The translations under genes and the position numbers were made by a program. A DNA stretch of 64,000 nt, taken from positions 682,001 to 746,000 of the forward strand of contig NZ_JAKWBL010000004.1 in NCBI RefSeq assembly GCF_022513635.1. The letters run 5' to 3'. Origin of the DNA: Paraniabella ginsengisoli. Its GTDB lineage: Bacteria > Bacteroidota > Bacteroidia > Chitinophagales > Chitinophagaceae. Numbering within the stretch: position 1 is the stretch's first letter; each line of letters opens with the position of its first letter. Positions 47,769-56,581 of this stretch are shown here, in pieces. The notes beneath the pieces were generated by a model. That model searched no databases. It was given only the letters and a program-made list of their open reading frames with translations, and was not told the DNA's origin.

Positions 47769-47799
47769 AACAAAGCCCGCAAACTACGCGGGCTTTGTT
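47769..47799. terminator. Hairpin AACAAAGCCCGC/GCGGGCTTTGTT
   Basis: A perfect 12-bp stem with a 7-base loop downstream of the ankyrin gene on the minus strand. The T-run is short (GGGCTTTGTT). It separates the ankyrin gene from the two-component operon. Confidence 0.75.
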
Positions 47800-47891
47800 A
47801 AATTCTCCATTGAATTATTTTATTGAGCAGCTTCGGCCTGCTTCTTTAATTTTAGGCAGCCAGCTTTGTCTAAATGCAATTTAGACTGATG

Positions 47892-48620
47892 TCATTTGCT
47901 GAACTCTTCAATTAACTTAGCCGCCTTGTTTTGGCCATGAAATCTAGCCAGCTCTAATGCGGTTTTATTTTCTTTGTTTTTAAGATTAGTATTTGCTTCT
48001 TTTTCTAAGAGCAGTTTAATTATTTCTAAATATCCAAGTTTTGCTGCTTCTCCTAAAGGGAAATCACCGTCATTATCTTGATTATTTATATCTGCTCCTT
48101 TATCAATTAAAAATTTCACTATATCATAATGTCCTTTTGATGCAGCATGTTCTAATGGTGTGGCGCCATCCATTGCCTTAATATCAATTACTGCTCCTTT
48201 ATCTGCTAAGTATTTTACAATATCTAAATGTCCGTTTCGAGCTGCTATTCTAATGGGTGTAAAATCTCGAAATTCCTTAATATTAACATCCGCTCCATTT
48301 TCTACTAACAGTTTAACCATATCTAAATAGCCTTCTTGACAGGGATAGGAAATTGCTGTAGAAAAAGCTGGTTTTATTTTATCTCTTTGCTTAACATTAG
48401 CTCCTCTCTTAAGCAAAATTTTTGCTATTTCAATATTGTTATCTGCCGCAGCACGCCACAAAGGAAAGAGACCATCTTTTGAATATGCGTTAGGGTCTTC
48501 TCCTTTTTCTAACAATTCAATAACTTTCTCAACATCTGAATTTTCAACTGCCTTAAAAAGCTTTTGCCCCATTAGCATACTTGAAAGGAGAATTGAAAAT
48601 GCAACAAAAAGACATCTCAT
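47892..48620 (-). CDS. Ankyrin-repeat protein, secreted
   Basis: 242 residues. A signal peptide (RCLFVAFSILLSSMLMGQ) is followed by about six ankyrin repeats with the usual G-x-TPL-hh-AA-x-x-G wording, e.g. DGLFPLWRAAADNNIEIAKI, DFTPIRIAARNGHLDIVKYL, DGATPLEHAASKGHYDIVKF, DGDFPLGEAAKLGYLEIIKL. A periplasmic binding scaffold; target unknown. A short in-frame coding-like stretch lies just past its stop (47824-47890), see findings. Confidence 0.9.
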   Translation of the reverse strand: MRCLFVAFSILLSSMLMGQKLFKAVENSDVEKVIELLEKGEDPNAYSKDGLFPLWRAAADNNIEIAKILLKRGANVKQRDKIKPAFSTAISYPCQEGYLDMVKLLVENGADVNIKEFRDFTPIRIAARNGHLDIVKYLADKGAVIDIKAMDGATPLEHAASKGHYDIVKFLIDKGADINNQDNDGDFPLGEAAKLGYLEIIKLLLEKEANTNLKNKENKTALELARFHGQNKAAKLIEEFSK

Positions 48621-48672
48621 AAATGTATTAGTTTTAGTTTGGTTAAAATATTAATAGGTGAGTAATATCTAC

Positions 48673-49707
48673 CTATATAATAGTAGCCTGCTTCTTTAAT
48701 TTTTGTTCCCATTGCCATGCAGTATCCATCATCTCATCAATACCATATTTAATGTCCCAACCCAGGCTTTTTACAGCATAGTCATTGTTGGCATAAATGG
48801 CTATTACATCTCCCGCGCGGCGCGGGCCTATTTCATAATTTAATTTTTCGCCGCTAACTCGTTCAAAAGCATTAATCGCTTCGAGTACAGTAACGCCATT
48901 TCCGGTGCCTAAATTAAATATTTCGTAGTTGGAATTATTTTTGGCATTTTGTAAGAACTGGATGGCCAGCGTGTGTGCATGTGAAATATCACTAACATGA
49001 ATAAAATCGCGCAGGCAACTTCCATCACGTGTATCATAATCAGACCCGTAAACGGTCATTTTAGGTAATTTACCAATAGCTGTTTGTGTGATGGCCGGGA
49101 ATAGATTTTGGGGACGCCCAATTGGTAATTCTCCAATTTCAATAGAAGGATGTGCGCCTACCGGATTGAAGTATCTTAACGAAATAATATTGGTGTCTTT
49201 AGCAACTTTGGCAAAATCCACTAATATCTGTTCACCCATTTGCTTGGTTGCTCCATAAGGACTTTCTGCAGGTTTTCCCGGAGTCTCTTCTGTCACAGGT
49301 ATTACATCCGGATTGCCATAAACAGTACATGAAGAAGAGAATACCAAATAAGGTATTTTAAAATCGCCTACACACCTTAGAATATTTATAAGAGAGTTCA
49401 GATTGTTTTCATAATACACCAGTGGTTGCTCTACTGATTCGCCAACGGCTTTATAAGCTGCAAAATGAATAATGCCTACAATGTCCGTGTTTTCCTGAAA
49501 CACAGCGTACGTGTCGTCGAAGTTGCAAAGATCAACTTTATAGTTTTTAACGGCAGTTCCTGTAATAGCTTCAATACCTTTTAATACTTCGGGGTTAGAA
49601 CGGCTGTTATTATCAATTGAAATAACGTCGTAACCATTTTGAATAAGATCAACAACTGTGTGAGAGCCAATATAGCCGCAGCCACCGGTAACTAAAATTT
49701 TTGCCAT
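48673..49707 (-). CDS. galE: UDP-glucose 4-epimerase
   Basis: 344 residues from the ATG at 49707; the frame is open to 49755 but the family starts at MAKILVTGGCGYIGSHTVVD. NAD-binding GxxGxxG, SSSCTVYGN, the catalytic YxxxK in SPYGATKQMG, and RYFNPVGAHPS. The enzyme interconverts UDP-glucose and UDP-galactose. It follows the PiT transporter gene, but a terminator lies between them, so it is probably a separate unit. Confidence 0.95.
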   Translation of the reverse strand: MAKILVTGGCGYIGSHTVVDLIQNGYDVISIDNNSRSNPEVLKGIEAITGTAVKNYKVDLCNFDDTYAVFQENTDIVGIIHFAAYKAVGESVEQPLVYYENNLNSLINILRCVGDFKIPYLVFSSSCTVYGNPDVIPVTEETPGKPAESPYGATKQMGEQILVDFAKVAKDTNIISLRYFNPVGAHPSIEIGELPIGRPQNLFPAITQTAIGKLPKMTVYGSDYDTRDGSCLRDFIHVSDISHAHTLAIQFLQNAKNNSNYEIFNLGTGNGVTVLEAINAFERVSGEKLNYEIGPRRAGDVIAIYANNDYAVKSLGWDIKYGIDEMMDTAWQWEQKLKKQATII

Positions 49708-49740
49708 AGAAGATATTATGTTTTTTCTGATGAGTGATCG

Positions 49741-49810
49741 ATCCTGCGGTAGCACAGCTGAGCAATGTTGGACTGCACAAGTGTGCGACGCAATTTAGAT
49801 GGGTTATGCA
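49741..49810. repeat. Dispersed intergenic element (CAAGTGTGCGACGCAA core)
   Basis: Upstream of galE, the stretch TGCACAAGTGTGCGACGCAA followed by TTTAGATG resembles 30681-30709 before the first pectin methylesterase. A related repeat at two distant positions supports a mobile or dispersed non-coding family. Confidence 0.5.
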
Positions 49811-49832
49811 CCTGGCTGGGCACATAAAAAAA

Positions 49833-49863
49833 CACCTTTGCGTTCGATACCGGCGCAAAGGTG
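49833..49863. terminator. Hairpin terminator after the PiT operon
   Basis: CACCTTTGCG pairs perfectly with CGCAAAGGTG across an 11-base loop; on the minus strand seven T follow, so it ends the phosphate transport operon. Confidence 0.87.
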
Positions 49864-49893
49864 AGCGTTTTTTATCTAAAAGGCAAAGTAATT

Positions 49894-51285
49894 TTAACCG
49901 GTAATTTTAGATACAATAAAATATACAATACTTGCTAAAACAGCACTAACAGGAATGGTTAACACCCAGGCCCAAAGCAGGCTAACCGTTACTCCCCAAC
50001 GCACAGCTGAAAGGCGTTTGGTGGCACCTACACCTATAATAGAACCCGTAATGGTATGTGTTGTACTAACCGGAATTTTTAGCATTTCGGTTACGAAAAG
50101 GGTAATAGCTCCGGCGGTTTCGGCCGCTACCCCTTCAAATGGGGTTACTTTGGTAATGCGGGTTCCCATTGTTTTTATAATTTTCCAACCGCCGCTTAAA
50201 GTTCCTAATGCAATCATTGTATAACAGGCCAGCGGCACCCAGCTTACCATACCATCGAGGCTGTATTTTGAAGGATCGTAAGCAACAAATGCTGCCATTA
50301 TAATACCCATTACTTTTTGGCTATCATTTCCACCATGACCCACGCTAAATGCGGCAGAAGATAAAAGCTGCATGCGTTTAAACCAGCGCTCTGCCTTAGC
50401 GTAATTGAGCGAACTTAAAAATATTGAAAAAGCAGCAATACTTACCAGTATAAACGTGAGCAGAAACCATTTCATATTATGGCCATAAAGTAAAAATTTC
50501 AGAAAATACGGCTTTTTGCTTGCCATTAATTTTTCAGCATTTTTCAATGTTTTATTTTTTACCATCATCGAAGCCTTGGCGTTATCAAACTCTTTCTTTG
50601 TTGCTTTGTTGGCTTCGGCAGGGTTATAGATGGCGGCAATTGCTGCATAATCTTTTTGCGCTGTAACTGCTTCTGTATTTAGTGTAGCAATGCCTTCTTC
50701 AGGATCATTGGCAACATTGATAAAAAGAAAAATAGCTCCCAAAATAATACCAATGGAAAGTATTTTAAATACCATACCCTTTTTAAACGAATGCAAAAAC
50801 CAAACGGAGATTAAAAAAGCTACAATCATCCCAAGTAGTGGTGCTAAAATGATAAAAGCAACAGTAGGGATGATTTTACTCATATTTACAATTTCTGAAA
50901 TGGGCAACCCATCTCCTGTATGCGATAAATAAGCATGTGCAATTGCTGCGCCGGCAAATCCGCCAATTAAAGTATGTGAAGAGGAAGAAGGAATGCCAAA
51001 CCACCAGGTAAGTAAGTTCCACATAATAGCGGCTACAATACCCGCGAAAATTACATTAAGGGTTACAAAATCCTGATAAACTATTTTACTGATGGTTTCG
51101 GCAACGCCGTGATCAAAAATAAAATAAGCCACAAAATTAAAAAAAGCTGCCCAGGCCACCGCTTGTAACGGTGTAAGTACTTTTGTTGAAACAACCGTTG
51201 CTATTGAGTTTGCTGCATCATGAAATCCGTTGATGTAATCAAAAATAAGAGCGAGAGCTATTATGATAACGAGGTAGGTAAACAT
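49894..51285 (-). CDS. pit: Inorganic phosphate transporter, PiT family
   Basis: 463 residues with about ten transmembrane helices. PiT duplicated signatures: YINGFHDAANSIATVVSTKV near the N-terminus, and SVGHGGNDSQKVMGIIMAAF with PVSTTHTITGSIIGVGA in the second half. A hydrophilic insert near 200-265 separates the halves. Low-affinity proton- or sodium-driven phosphate uptake across the inner membrane. The DUF47 regulator gene lies 108 bp upstream on the same strand. A clear Pho-box-like array was not found on this side of the 52-kb spacer. Confidence 0.94.
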   Translation of the reverse strand: MFTYLVIIIALALIFDYINGFHDAANSIATVVSTKVLTPLQAVAWAAFFNFVAYFIFDHGVAETISKIVYQDFVTLNVIFAGIVAAIMWNLLTWWFGIPSSSSHTLIGGFAGAAIAHAYLSHTGDGLPISEIVNMSKIIPTVAFIILAPLLGMIVAFLISVWFLHSFKKGMVFKILSIGIILGAIFLFINVANDPEEGIATLNTEAVTAQKDYAAIAAIYNPAEANKATKKEFDNAKASMMVKNKTLKNAEKLMASKKPYFLKFLLYGHNMKWFLLTFILVSIAAFSIFLSSLNYAKAERWFKRMQLLSSAAFSVGHGGNDSQKVMGIIMAAFVAYDPSKYSLDGMVSWVPLACYTMIALGTLSGGWKIIKTMGTRITKVTPFEGVAAETAGAITLFVTEMLKIPVSTTHTITGSIIGVGATKRLSAVRWGVTVSLLWAWVLTIPVSAVLASIVYFIVSKITG

Positions 51286-51289
51286 AGTG

Positions 51290-51390
51290 AATGGTCAATA
51301 GTTAATAGTGAATGGCGATGATGAATAGTCAATAATGAATGATACGTGACTCAACAGGCTGTCATCCGTCAACTATCAGCTGTCATCTGC
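51290..51390. repeat. Degenerate intergenic repeat tract
   Basis: Reiterated TGAATAGTCAATAATGAATG-like units, then GTCAACTATCAGCTGTCATC with matching inverse content. It fills the spacer between the DUF47 and PiT genes and resembles 1659-1735. Confidence 0.55.
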
Positions 51391-51393
51391 CTG

Positions 51394-52040
51394 TTAAGCG
51401 TATTTAATAATAATAGACTCAATGACATTGCCTGCATCTTCACATTTATCGGTAACCAGTTCCATTACCTGATAAATATCTCTTCTTTTTATTAACTCTT
51501 TAGCGTCAATATCACTATTAAATAATTTTTCGATGCTCATATCAAATACATCGTCTGCCTGGTTTTCTATACTATTTATTTTAACCAGCGCTTCTGTAAT
51601 ATTTCTAATCTTCTTCATATTACGAAGCTCTGCTACGGCTGTCTTTACGTGTTGAGATCCCTGCTCAATCAGTTCGGCCATTTTTTGGAAACCGATCTCG
51701 TTAGGATTGACGCGGTAAAAATTGATCTTTTTCCCGCAGAATAAGTATAATCTACAATATCATCTAATGCCGCCGCCAGGGAATGGATATCTTCCCTATC
51801 AAATGGTGTAATAAAGTTGCGGCTTAATTCAGTGAACACGCTATGTGTAAGCTCATCGCTGGCGTGCTCCACATCAATTAAAGCCTGCACTAAAGTACTG
51901 CGCTTATCGTAATCGGGTTCATTTACTAATTGTTTTAAAAGGTCTCCAGACTTGGCAACGTTCTCCGAAATTTTTTCAAAAAGCTCAAAGAAAACCGTAT
52001 TTGAAGGAGTAAAAATTTTAAGTATTGAGTTAAGACCCAT
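51394..52040 (-). CDS. DUF47 family PhoU-like protein (frame break)
   Basis: The corrected length is 215 residues, an all-alpha PhoU-like bundle: FFELFEKISENVAKSGDLLK, VEHASDELTHSVFTELSRNF, FDREDIHSLAAALDDIVDY and AELIEQGSQHVKTAVAELRN. One A is missing on the coding strand at 51728-51732; repair gives KINFYRVNPNEIGFQKMAEL. DUF47 proteins are the usual partners and probable gatekeepers of PiT transporters. The PiT gene follows on the same strand. Confidence 0.9.
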
Positions 52041-52063
52041 AACGAATTGTTTTAAAGTGGTGG

Positions 52064-52071
52064 CAAAAGTA
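52064..52071 (-). promoter_or_regulatory. -7 element (TACTTTTG) for the DUF47-PiT operon
   Basis: A perfect TAnnTTTG match on the minus strand, 23 bp before the start. No 11-bp TAAC repeat is in register with it. Nearby, TGATCAG-N4-CTGATCA at 52132-52149 is a perfect dyad of unknown role. Confidence 0.45.
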
Positions 52072-52215
52072 TTTTGTTCGATGCTTGTATTGCCTAAAAT
52101 TAAAGGATTTAATAATTCCTTAATATTGGAATGATCAGATTACTGATCATTTGCTCCCATCTTATCTCTTAATATTTACTGTTATTGACAAATGTAAGCA
52201 GAATTAATATTGCCA

Positions 52216-52281
52216 TAACATTAGCGTTACGATTTGGTAACATGACGGTAATAATCTGGTAACATAACGGATTCACCTTTG
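52216..52281 (+). promoter_or_regulatory. Pho-box-like array A (five 11-bp repeats) and -7 element
   Basis: Repeat starts are 52216 (TAACAT), 52227 (TTACGA), 52238 (TAACAT), 52249 (TAATAA) and 52260 (TAACAT), all 11 bp apart; three end in CGG or GCG. The -7-like CACCTTTG begins at 52274, 14 bp after the last repeat start, as in arrays B and C. The receptor start at 52443 lies about 155 bp past the expected transcription start, so the leader is long. The 402-bp spacer shows nothing else except the dyad at 52132. Confidence 0.78.
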
Positions 52282-52442
52282 CAGGAAATTCATTATTACA
52301 TAATATATATGATGTTTCTTCAGAGATACAATGACTGTCTTAAAAAAACCCAATTGTGGCTTTATTCAATAATTGTAAAGCTATTTACAAATTCGTAATT
52401 CAGCTAATAAGCAAAACTATTTATCCAGGGAATTTAGTACAA

Positions 52443-55151
52443 ATGAAGTATATTTTTTTGTTTTGTTAATATGTTGTAATACAGTTTTGTTTGCACAAAC
52501 TGGGAGCATAAAGGGCAGGGTTACTAATGATAAAGGAGTAGTGATAGCTGGTGCTTCTATTATAATTAATGGTACTTCACGAGGTGTAACGTCTGACGTT
52601 AACGGGGAATATAAGATGGGAAATATTGCTTCAGGAGAGATAACATTAAAATGTTCTTTTATCTCTTACGACTCTACAGTGCTTACTGCTACAGTAACAG
52701 CCGACAAGGAAGCTATATTAGATTTTGTTTTAACAGAGTCAAAAACTACCATGCAAGGAGTAGTTGTTTCTGCCACTGGAGGTAACAGAGAGTCTGAAAG
52801 CAGATTGCTTTCGGAACAAAAAAAGACCATTATAGCGGTACAGGCTATTGGTGCGCAAGAGCTTTCTCGCAAAGGTATCAGCAATGCTGAAGCAGGAGTT
52901 GCCAGAATTTCCGGTATATCAAAGCAGGACGGGTTAAAGAATGTATTTGTGCGTGGATTGGGAGATCGTTATAATTCCACTACACTTAACGGGTTTGCCG
53001 TTCCTTCCGAAGATCCGGAGTTTAAGAATATTGCATTAGACTTTTTCACCAATGATATGATTCAATCAATAGGTGTAAATAAAGTATTCAACGCCTCTAT
53101 GAATGGTGATGTGGGTGGTGCCCTTATTGATATAAGATCTAAAGAGCTAATCGGTAATTCAGAATTACAGGTAAGCCTTTCTTCGTCTATAAACAGCCAG
53201 GTGCCGGGTAGCAATTTTTATCTTCCCGAAGGTTTGAACAAGTTGGGGTACTCTTTTGCATCTGACGGGCCTAAAGGTACAAACCAACAATTCTTGACAG
53301 ATTATTCGTTCAATACTTCTCTTGACCCTATCAAAAAAGCAATCCTATTAACAGCAGTTTAGCCGTTTCGGGTGGAAAGAAATTTTCTAACCGCCATCGT
53401 TTTTATTTGGTGGGAGCCATGAACAATTCCTATCAATACCAGGAGGGGGTAACACGCTTTATTACTGCAACTAATCCGCAGGATCCGTATAGGGATTTTA
53501 CTTATCAGCAATCTAAAAGATATACTTCTCATCTTTTAATGGGTAATCTGGAGCTCAATTTTGAAAAAGGGAAGCTTTTTTATAATTCTATGTATGTGCA
53601 TACCGGATCCGCGTATGCGGCTGATTTTTATGGTAAAGAATCTGAAATTTTCCAGGGAGCGCAGGACTATAACTATGAAGGGTTGATCAGGCGTTTGCAA
53701 ATTAACGACAATACCGTGTTCGTTAACCAGTTAAAATGGGATGGGAAATTATCTGATAGGTTAAAGTATATGTTAGGGGCAGGTATAAATTATATAAACG
53801 GCGAAGAGCCGGATCGCAGAATACTGATGTTCCAGTCTGTCGGCAATAATCAGGTACAGTTGTTAGGGGGTGAAGGCCGAAACCAACGTTTCAACAGCCA
53901 GATAACAGAAACAGCCATATTGCCTAAAGTTAATCTTCAGTATAACCTTTTACCTGAAAGCGACAGGTTGTCTTATGTAGAAGTTGGATACGATGGCAGA
54001 ATTAGCACTAAAGATTTTTCTGCTCCTATTTATAACCTTATATGGGCTGGTGGGCAAACCAACTCACCCACATTTGATCGCGACAATATTGCATTAGACC
54101 CCTATTTTAACCAGGAGAATTTATCCGATGGCGATTTCAGTCTAGAACATTTTAATGATACTTATGACGTTAAGAGAAACAATCATGGAGCCTACGTTGA
54201 TGTGGTACATCAGCTAAACAGCAAACTCACCTTAAATGCAGGGGTTCGTGCCGACAACGTGTTTACCAAAATTAATTACCGGGTAAACCGTGGTGTGAGC
54301 ATTGGCTCTAACGATATTGAAGGATTTTTTATTTCGCCCAGCATAAATGCAAAATTCGAACTTAACAGGAAAAATCATTTAAGATTCGGAGCCAGCCGAA
54401 CTTTTACTTTGCCACAGGATAAAGAAATATCGCCTTCATATATCTGGGCATTGATGGTAATGACAATGGTAACCCCAATCTTGAAGTATCTACCAACTAC
54501 AACTTCGACCTTAAATGGGATTGGTACATTTCAGGTAGTGAAATCCTTACCATGAATGGTTTCTACAAGTATATTTTAGATCCGATAGCCAGAGTAGATC
54601 AGGGGAATTCGGCGGGATTAAGAACTTATAACAACGTGTCTGATAACGCCGTTGCTGCAGGAGTAGAACTTGAATTTCGTAAACAGATACTGACGCTTGC
54701 ATCTAATAAACACAAGTTTAGTTTAGGTATGAACGGATCTTATATTTATACGAATGTAAAACTCGATCCCCAGTTTTTTGTGCAAAACACATCGTCTCAG
54801 CTCGAAGGCGCGGCGCCTTATATTTTAAATGCCGATGTAACGCATAACCTTACAGCGAATAATTTAAAAGTGACGAATACGGTGGTATTTAATTATTTAA
54901 GCGATAAAGTACATACCATAGGAACACGCGGATATAACAATCTTATTGAAGAAAATGTATCTACTCTTGATTTTGTAAGCTTGATAGACCTTAATAAGCA
55001 TTTTGGATTTAGTTTGAAAGCAAAAAATTTACTAAATCCCGATTACAAACTTACCAGAGAAGGTGCAACTGAAACAAATACTCCGGCAGTAATCATACGC
55101 AGTTATAAAAAAGGTATGACGTTCGATTTAGGAATATCATACAGGTTTTAG
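52443..55151 (+). CDS. TonB-dependent outer membrane receptor (three frame breaks)
   Basis: The corrected length is 903 residues. The ATG at 52443 gives a proper signal peptide once one T is restored at 52453-52459. Then a carboxypeptidase-regulatory-like domain (IKGRVTNDKGVVIAGASIII), a plug with NVFVRGLGDRYNSTTLNGFA and GGALIDIRSKEL, and a barrel ending FDLGISYRF. Other breaks: one A at 53333-53338 and one G at 54446-54448. This is not a SusC: no SusD gene follows. Together with the upstream Pho-box-like array and the lipoprotein downstream, it is probably an importer induced by phosphate starvation. Confidence 0.9.
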
Positions 55152-55228
55152 TGCGTTTCATCTATATTTCTTATAAATAAGCAATCTTCATTTTCAATTT
55201 TTAAATTGATATATTTTAAAACAAGGGT

Positions 55229-55283
55229 TAACAATTTGTTCATGGTAAGGTAACATTCAATTGTTACAGCTGTGATAATTTTG
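55229..55283 (+). promoter_or_regulatory. Pho-box-like array B and perfect -7 element
   Basis: Two TAACA cores at 55229 and 55251 are 22 bp apart, with degenerate repeats between (55240) and after (55262, TGTTAC). The -7 element TAATTTTG, a perfect TAnnTTTG, starts at 55276, 14 bp after the last repeat start and 25 bp after the TAACAT. The lipoprotein ATG is at 55302, giving a short leader. Confidence 0.7.
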
Positions 55284-55301
55284 CCCCATAAAACGTAAAT
55301 C

Positions 55302-56465
55302 ATGAAACAAATTTTCTTAAGTGTGGCTGTTGCGGCCTTATTTTTAACATCCTGTGGTAAGGACGACGATCCTATAACAGAAACACCTACCGAAGAAAAC
55401 CTTAGTGGAGATCTTTCTACTGAAAGAACCCTAAATGCAAATACTACCTATACGCTAACTGGTTCTTTGAAAGTTAAAAATGGCGGAAAACTAAGAATTC
55501 CTGCCGGTACTGTTATTAAAGCTGAGAAAGGTTTCGACAAATACATTCTTGTAGAACAGGGCGGACAGATCTTTGTAAACGGTACTGCTGAAAAACCCGT
55601 AAAAATGACTTCTGCTGCTGCAACACCAGCGCCTGGCGATTGGGGCGGTTTGGTAATCAATGGGAAAGCAAAAATATCTGGTGCTGCAGGTCAAACACCT
55701 ACTGGTACTACAGAAATAGATCCTACAGTGCCTTATGGTGGTGGTGATGATGCCGATAATTCAGGTGTTATTGAGTATTTAACATTAGAATTTACCGGAT
55801 CAAAATCTTCTGCCGATATTGAACATAATGGTTTAACCTTGAATGGCGTGGGTAGCGGTACAAAAATTGAAAACGTTTATATCCCTTACTCTGCTGATGA
55901 TGGCGTGGAGTTTTTTGGAGGTGCGGTAAATGTAAAAAACATTTTAGTGGTAAATTCTGACGATGATATGTTTGACGCCACACAGGGCTGGAGAGGTACA
56001 TTAGACAACGCTTATGGTGTTTGGCAGGTTAACACTATTGATCCTACCGGAAAATCAGTTCCATTTACAAGTAATGAAGCAGATCCCAGAGGAGCAGAGC
56101 TCGACGGAAACCTGGATGGTAATACACCTGCTGATATTAATCAGTCTAACTTCAAATTTCAAAATATTACAATTGTGAACAAATCAGCATTTCCAATGCA
56201 GGATGCTGTTAAAGTGCGGAGAGGCGCAACTGCTGCAATTACCAACCTTCTTGTTAAAGGTACTACGTGCACAGATCTTATTGACCTTACAGACGGAAAA
56301 GGGACTGGTAATATAGCGACCAACATATCGTTCAAAAAAGATATTACTGTTTCTGGTACAGAAATTAATTTGGGTACTGCTATTGGTGCTACTGTTACTG
56401 CTAATGCTGCTAATACAGGCGCCAGCTCTTCATCATTTGGTTGGACAGGATTTAGTGATTTCTAA
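55302..56465 (+). CDS. Beta-helix-type surface lipoprotein paired with the TonB receptor
   Basis: 387 residues. Lipobox ALFLTSCGKDD near residue 18, so outer-membrane or surface lipoprotein. The body has repeated beta-helix-like turns: GSLKVKNGGKLRIPAGTVIK, ILVEQGGQIFVNGTAEKPVK, DWGGLVINGKAKISGAAG, and an Asp-rich motif VNSDDDMFDATQGWRGTLD that could bind a metal. The reading frame is intact. No family name given. It stands 151 bp after the receptor with its own Pho-box-like promoter, so it is coregulated rather than simply read through. It is the likely substrate-capture partner of the receptor. Confidence 0.75.
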   Translation: MKQIFLSVAVAALFLTSCGKDDDPITETPTEENLSGDLSTERTLNANTTYTLTGSLKVKNGGKLRIPAGTVIKAEKGFDKYILVEQGGQIFVNGTAEKPVKMTSAAATPAPGDWGGLVINGKAKISGAAGQTPTGTTEIDPTVPYGGGDDADNSGVIEYLTLEFTGSKSSADIEHNGLTLNGVGSGTKIENVYIPYSADDGVEFFGGAVNVKNILVVNSDDDMFDATQGWRGTLDNAYGVWQVNTIDPTGKSVPFTSNEADPRGAELDGNLDGNTPADINQSNFKFQNITIVNKSAFPMQDAVKVRRGATAAITNLLVKGTTCTDLIDLTDGKGTGNIATNISFKKDITVSGTEINLGTAIGATVTANAANTGASSSSFGWTGFSDF

Positions 56466-56511
56466 TTGAAGTTGCACGGGTTGATGTAGCCATAAAAATG
56501 GTATCATATTT

Positions 56512-56545
56512 AAAGAGAGTGTTTCTAAATGGCACTCTCTTTTTT
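56512..56545 (+). terminator. Hairpin terminator after the lipoprotein gene
   Basis: AAAGAGAGTG pairs with CACTCTCTTT across an 11-base loop and continues into a T-run, 47 bp past the lipoprotein stop. Confidence 0.85.
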
Positions 56546-56581
56546 GTGCATCGTAAACGTATATGCAGATATTAAGAGTTG

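Noticed and set aside
52072..52200. Pho-box-like array for the DUF47-PiT operon
   Set aside because: Its -7 box at 52064-52071 has no TAAC repeat at the 14-bp register on the minus strand.
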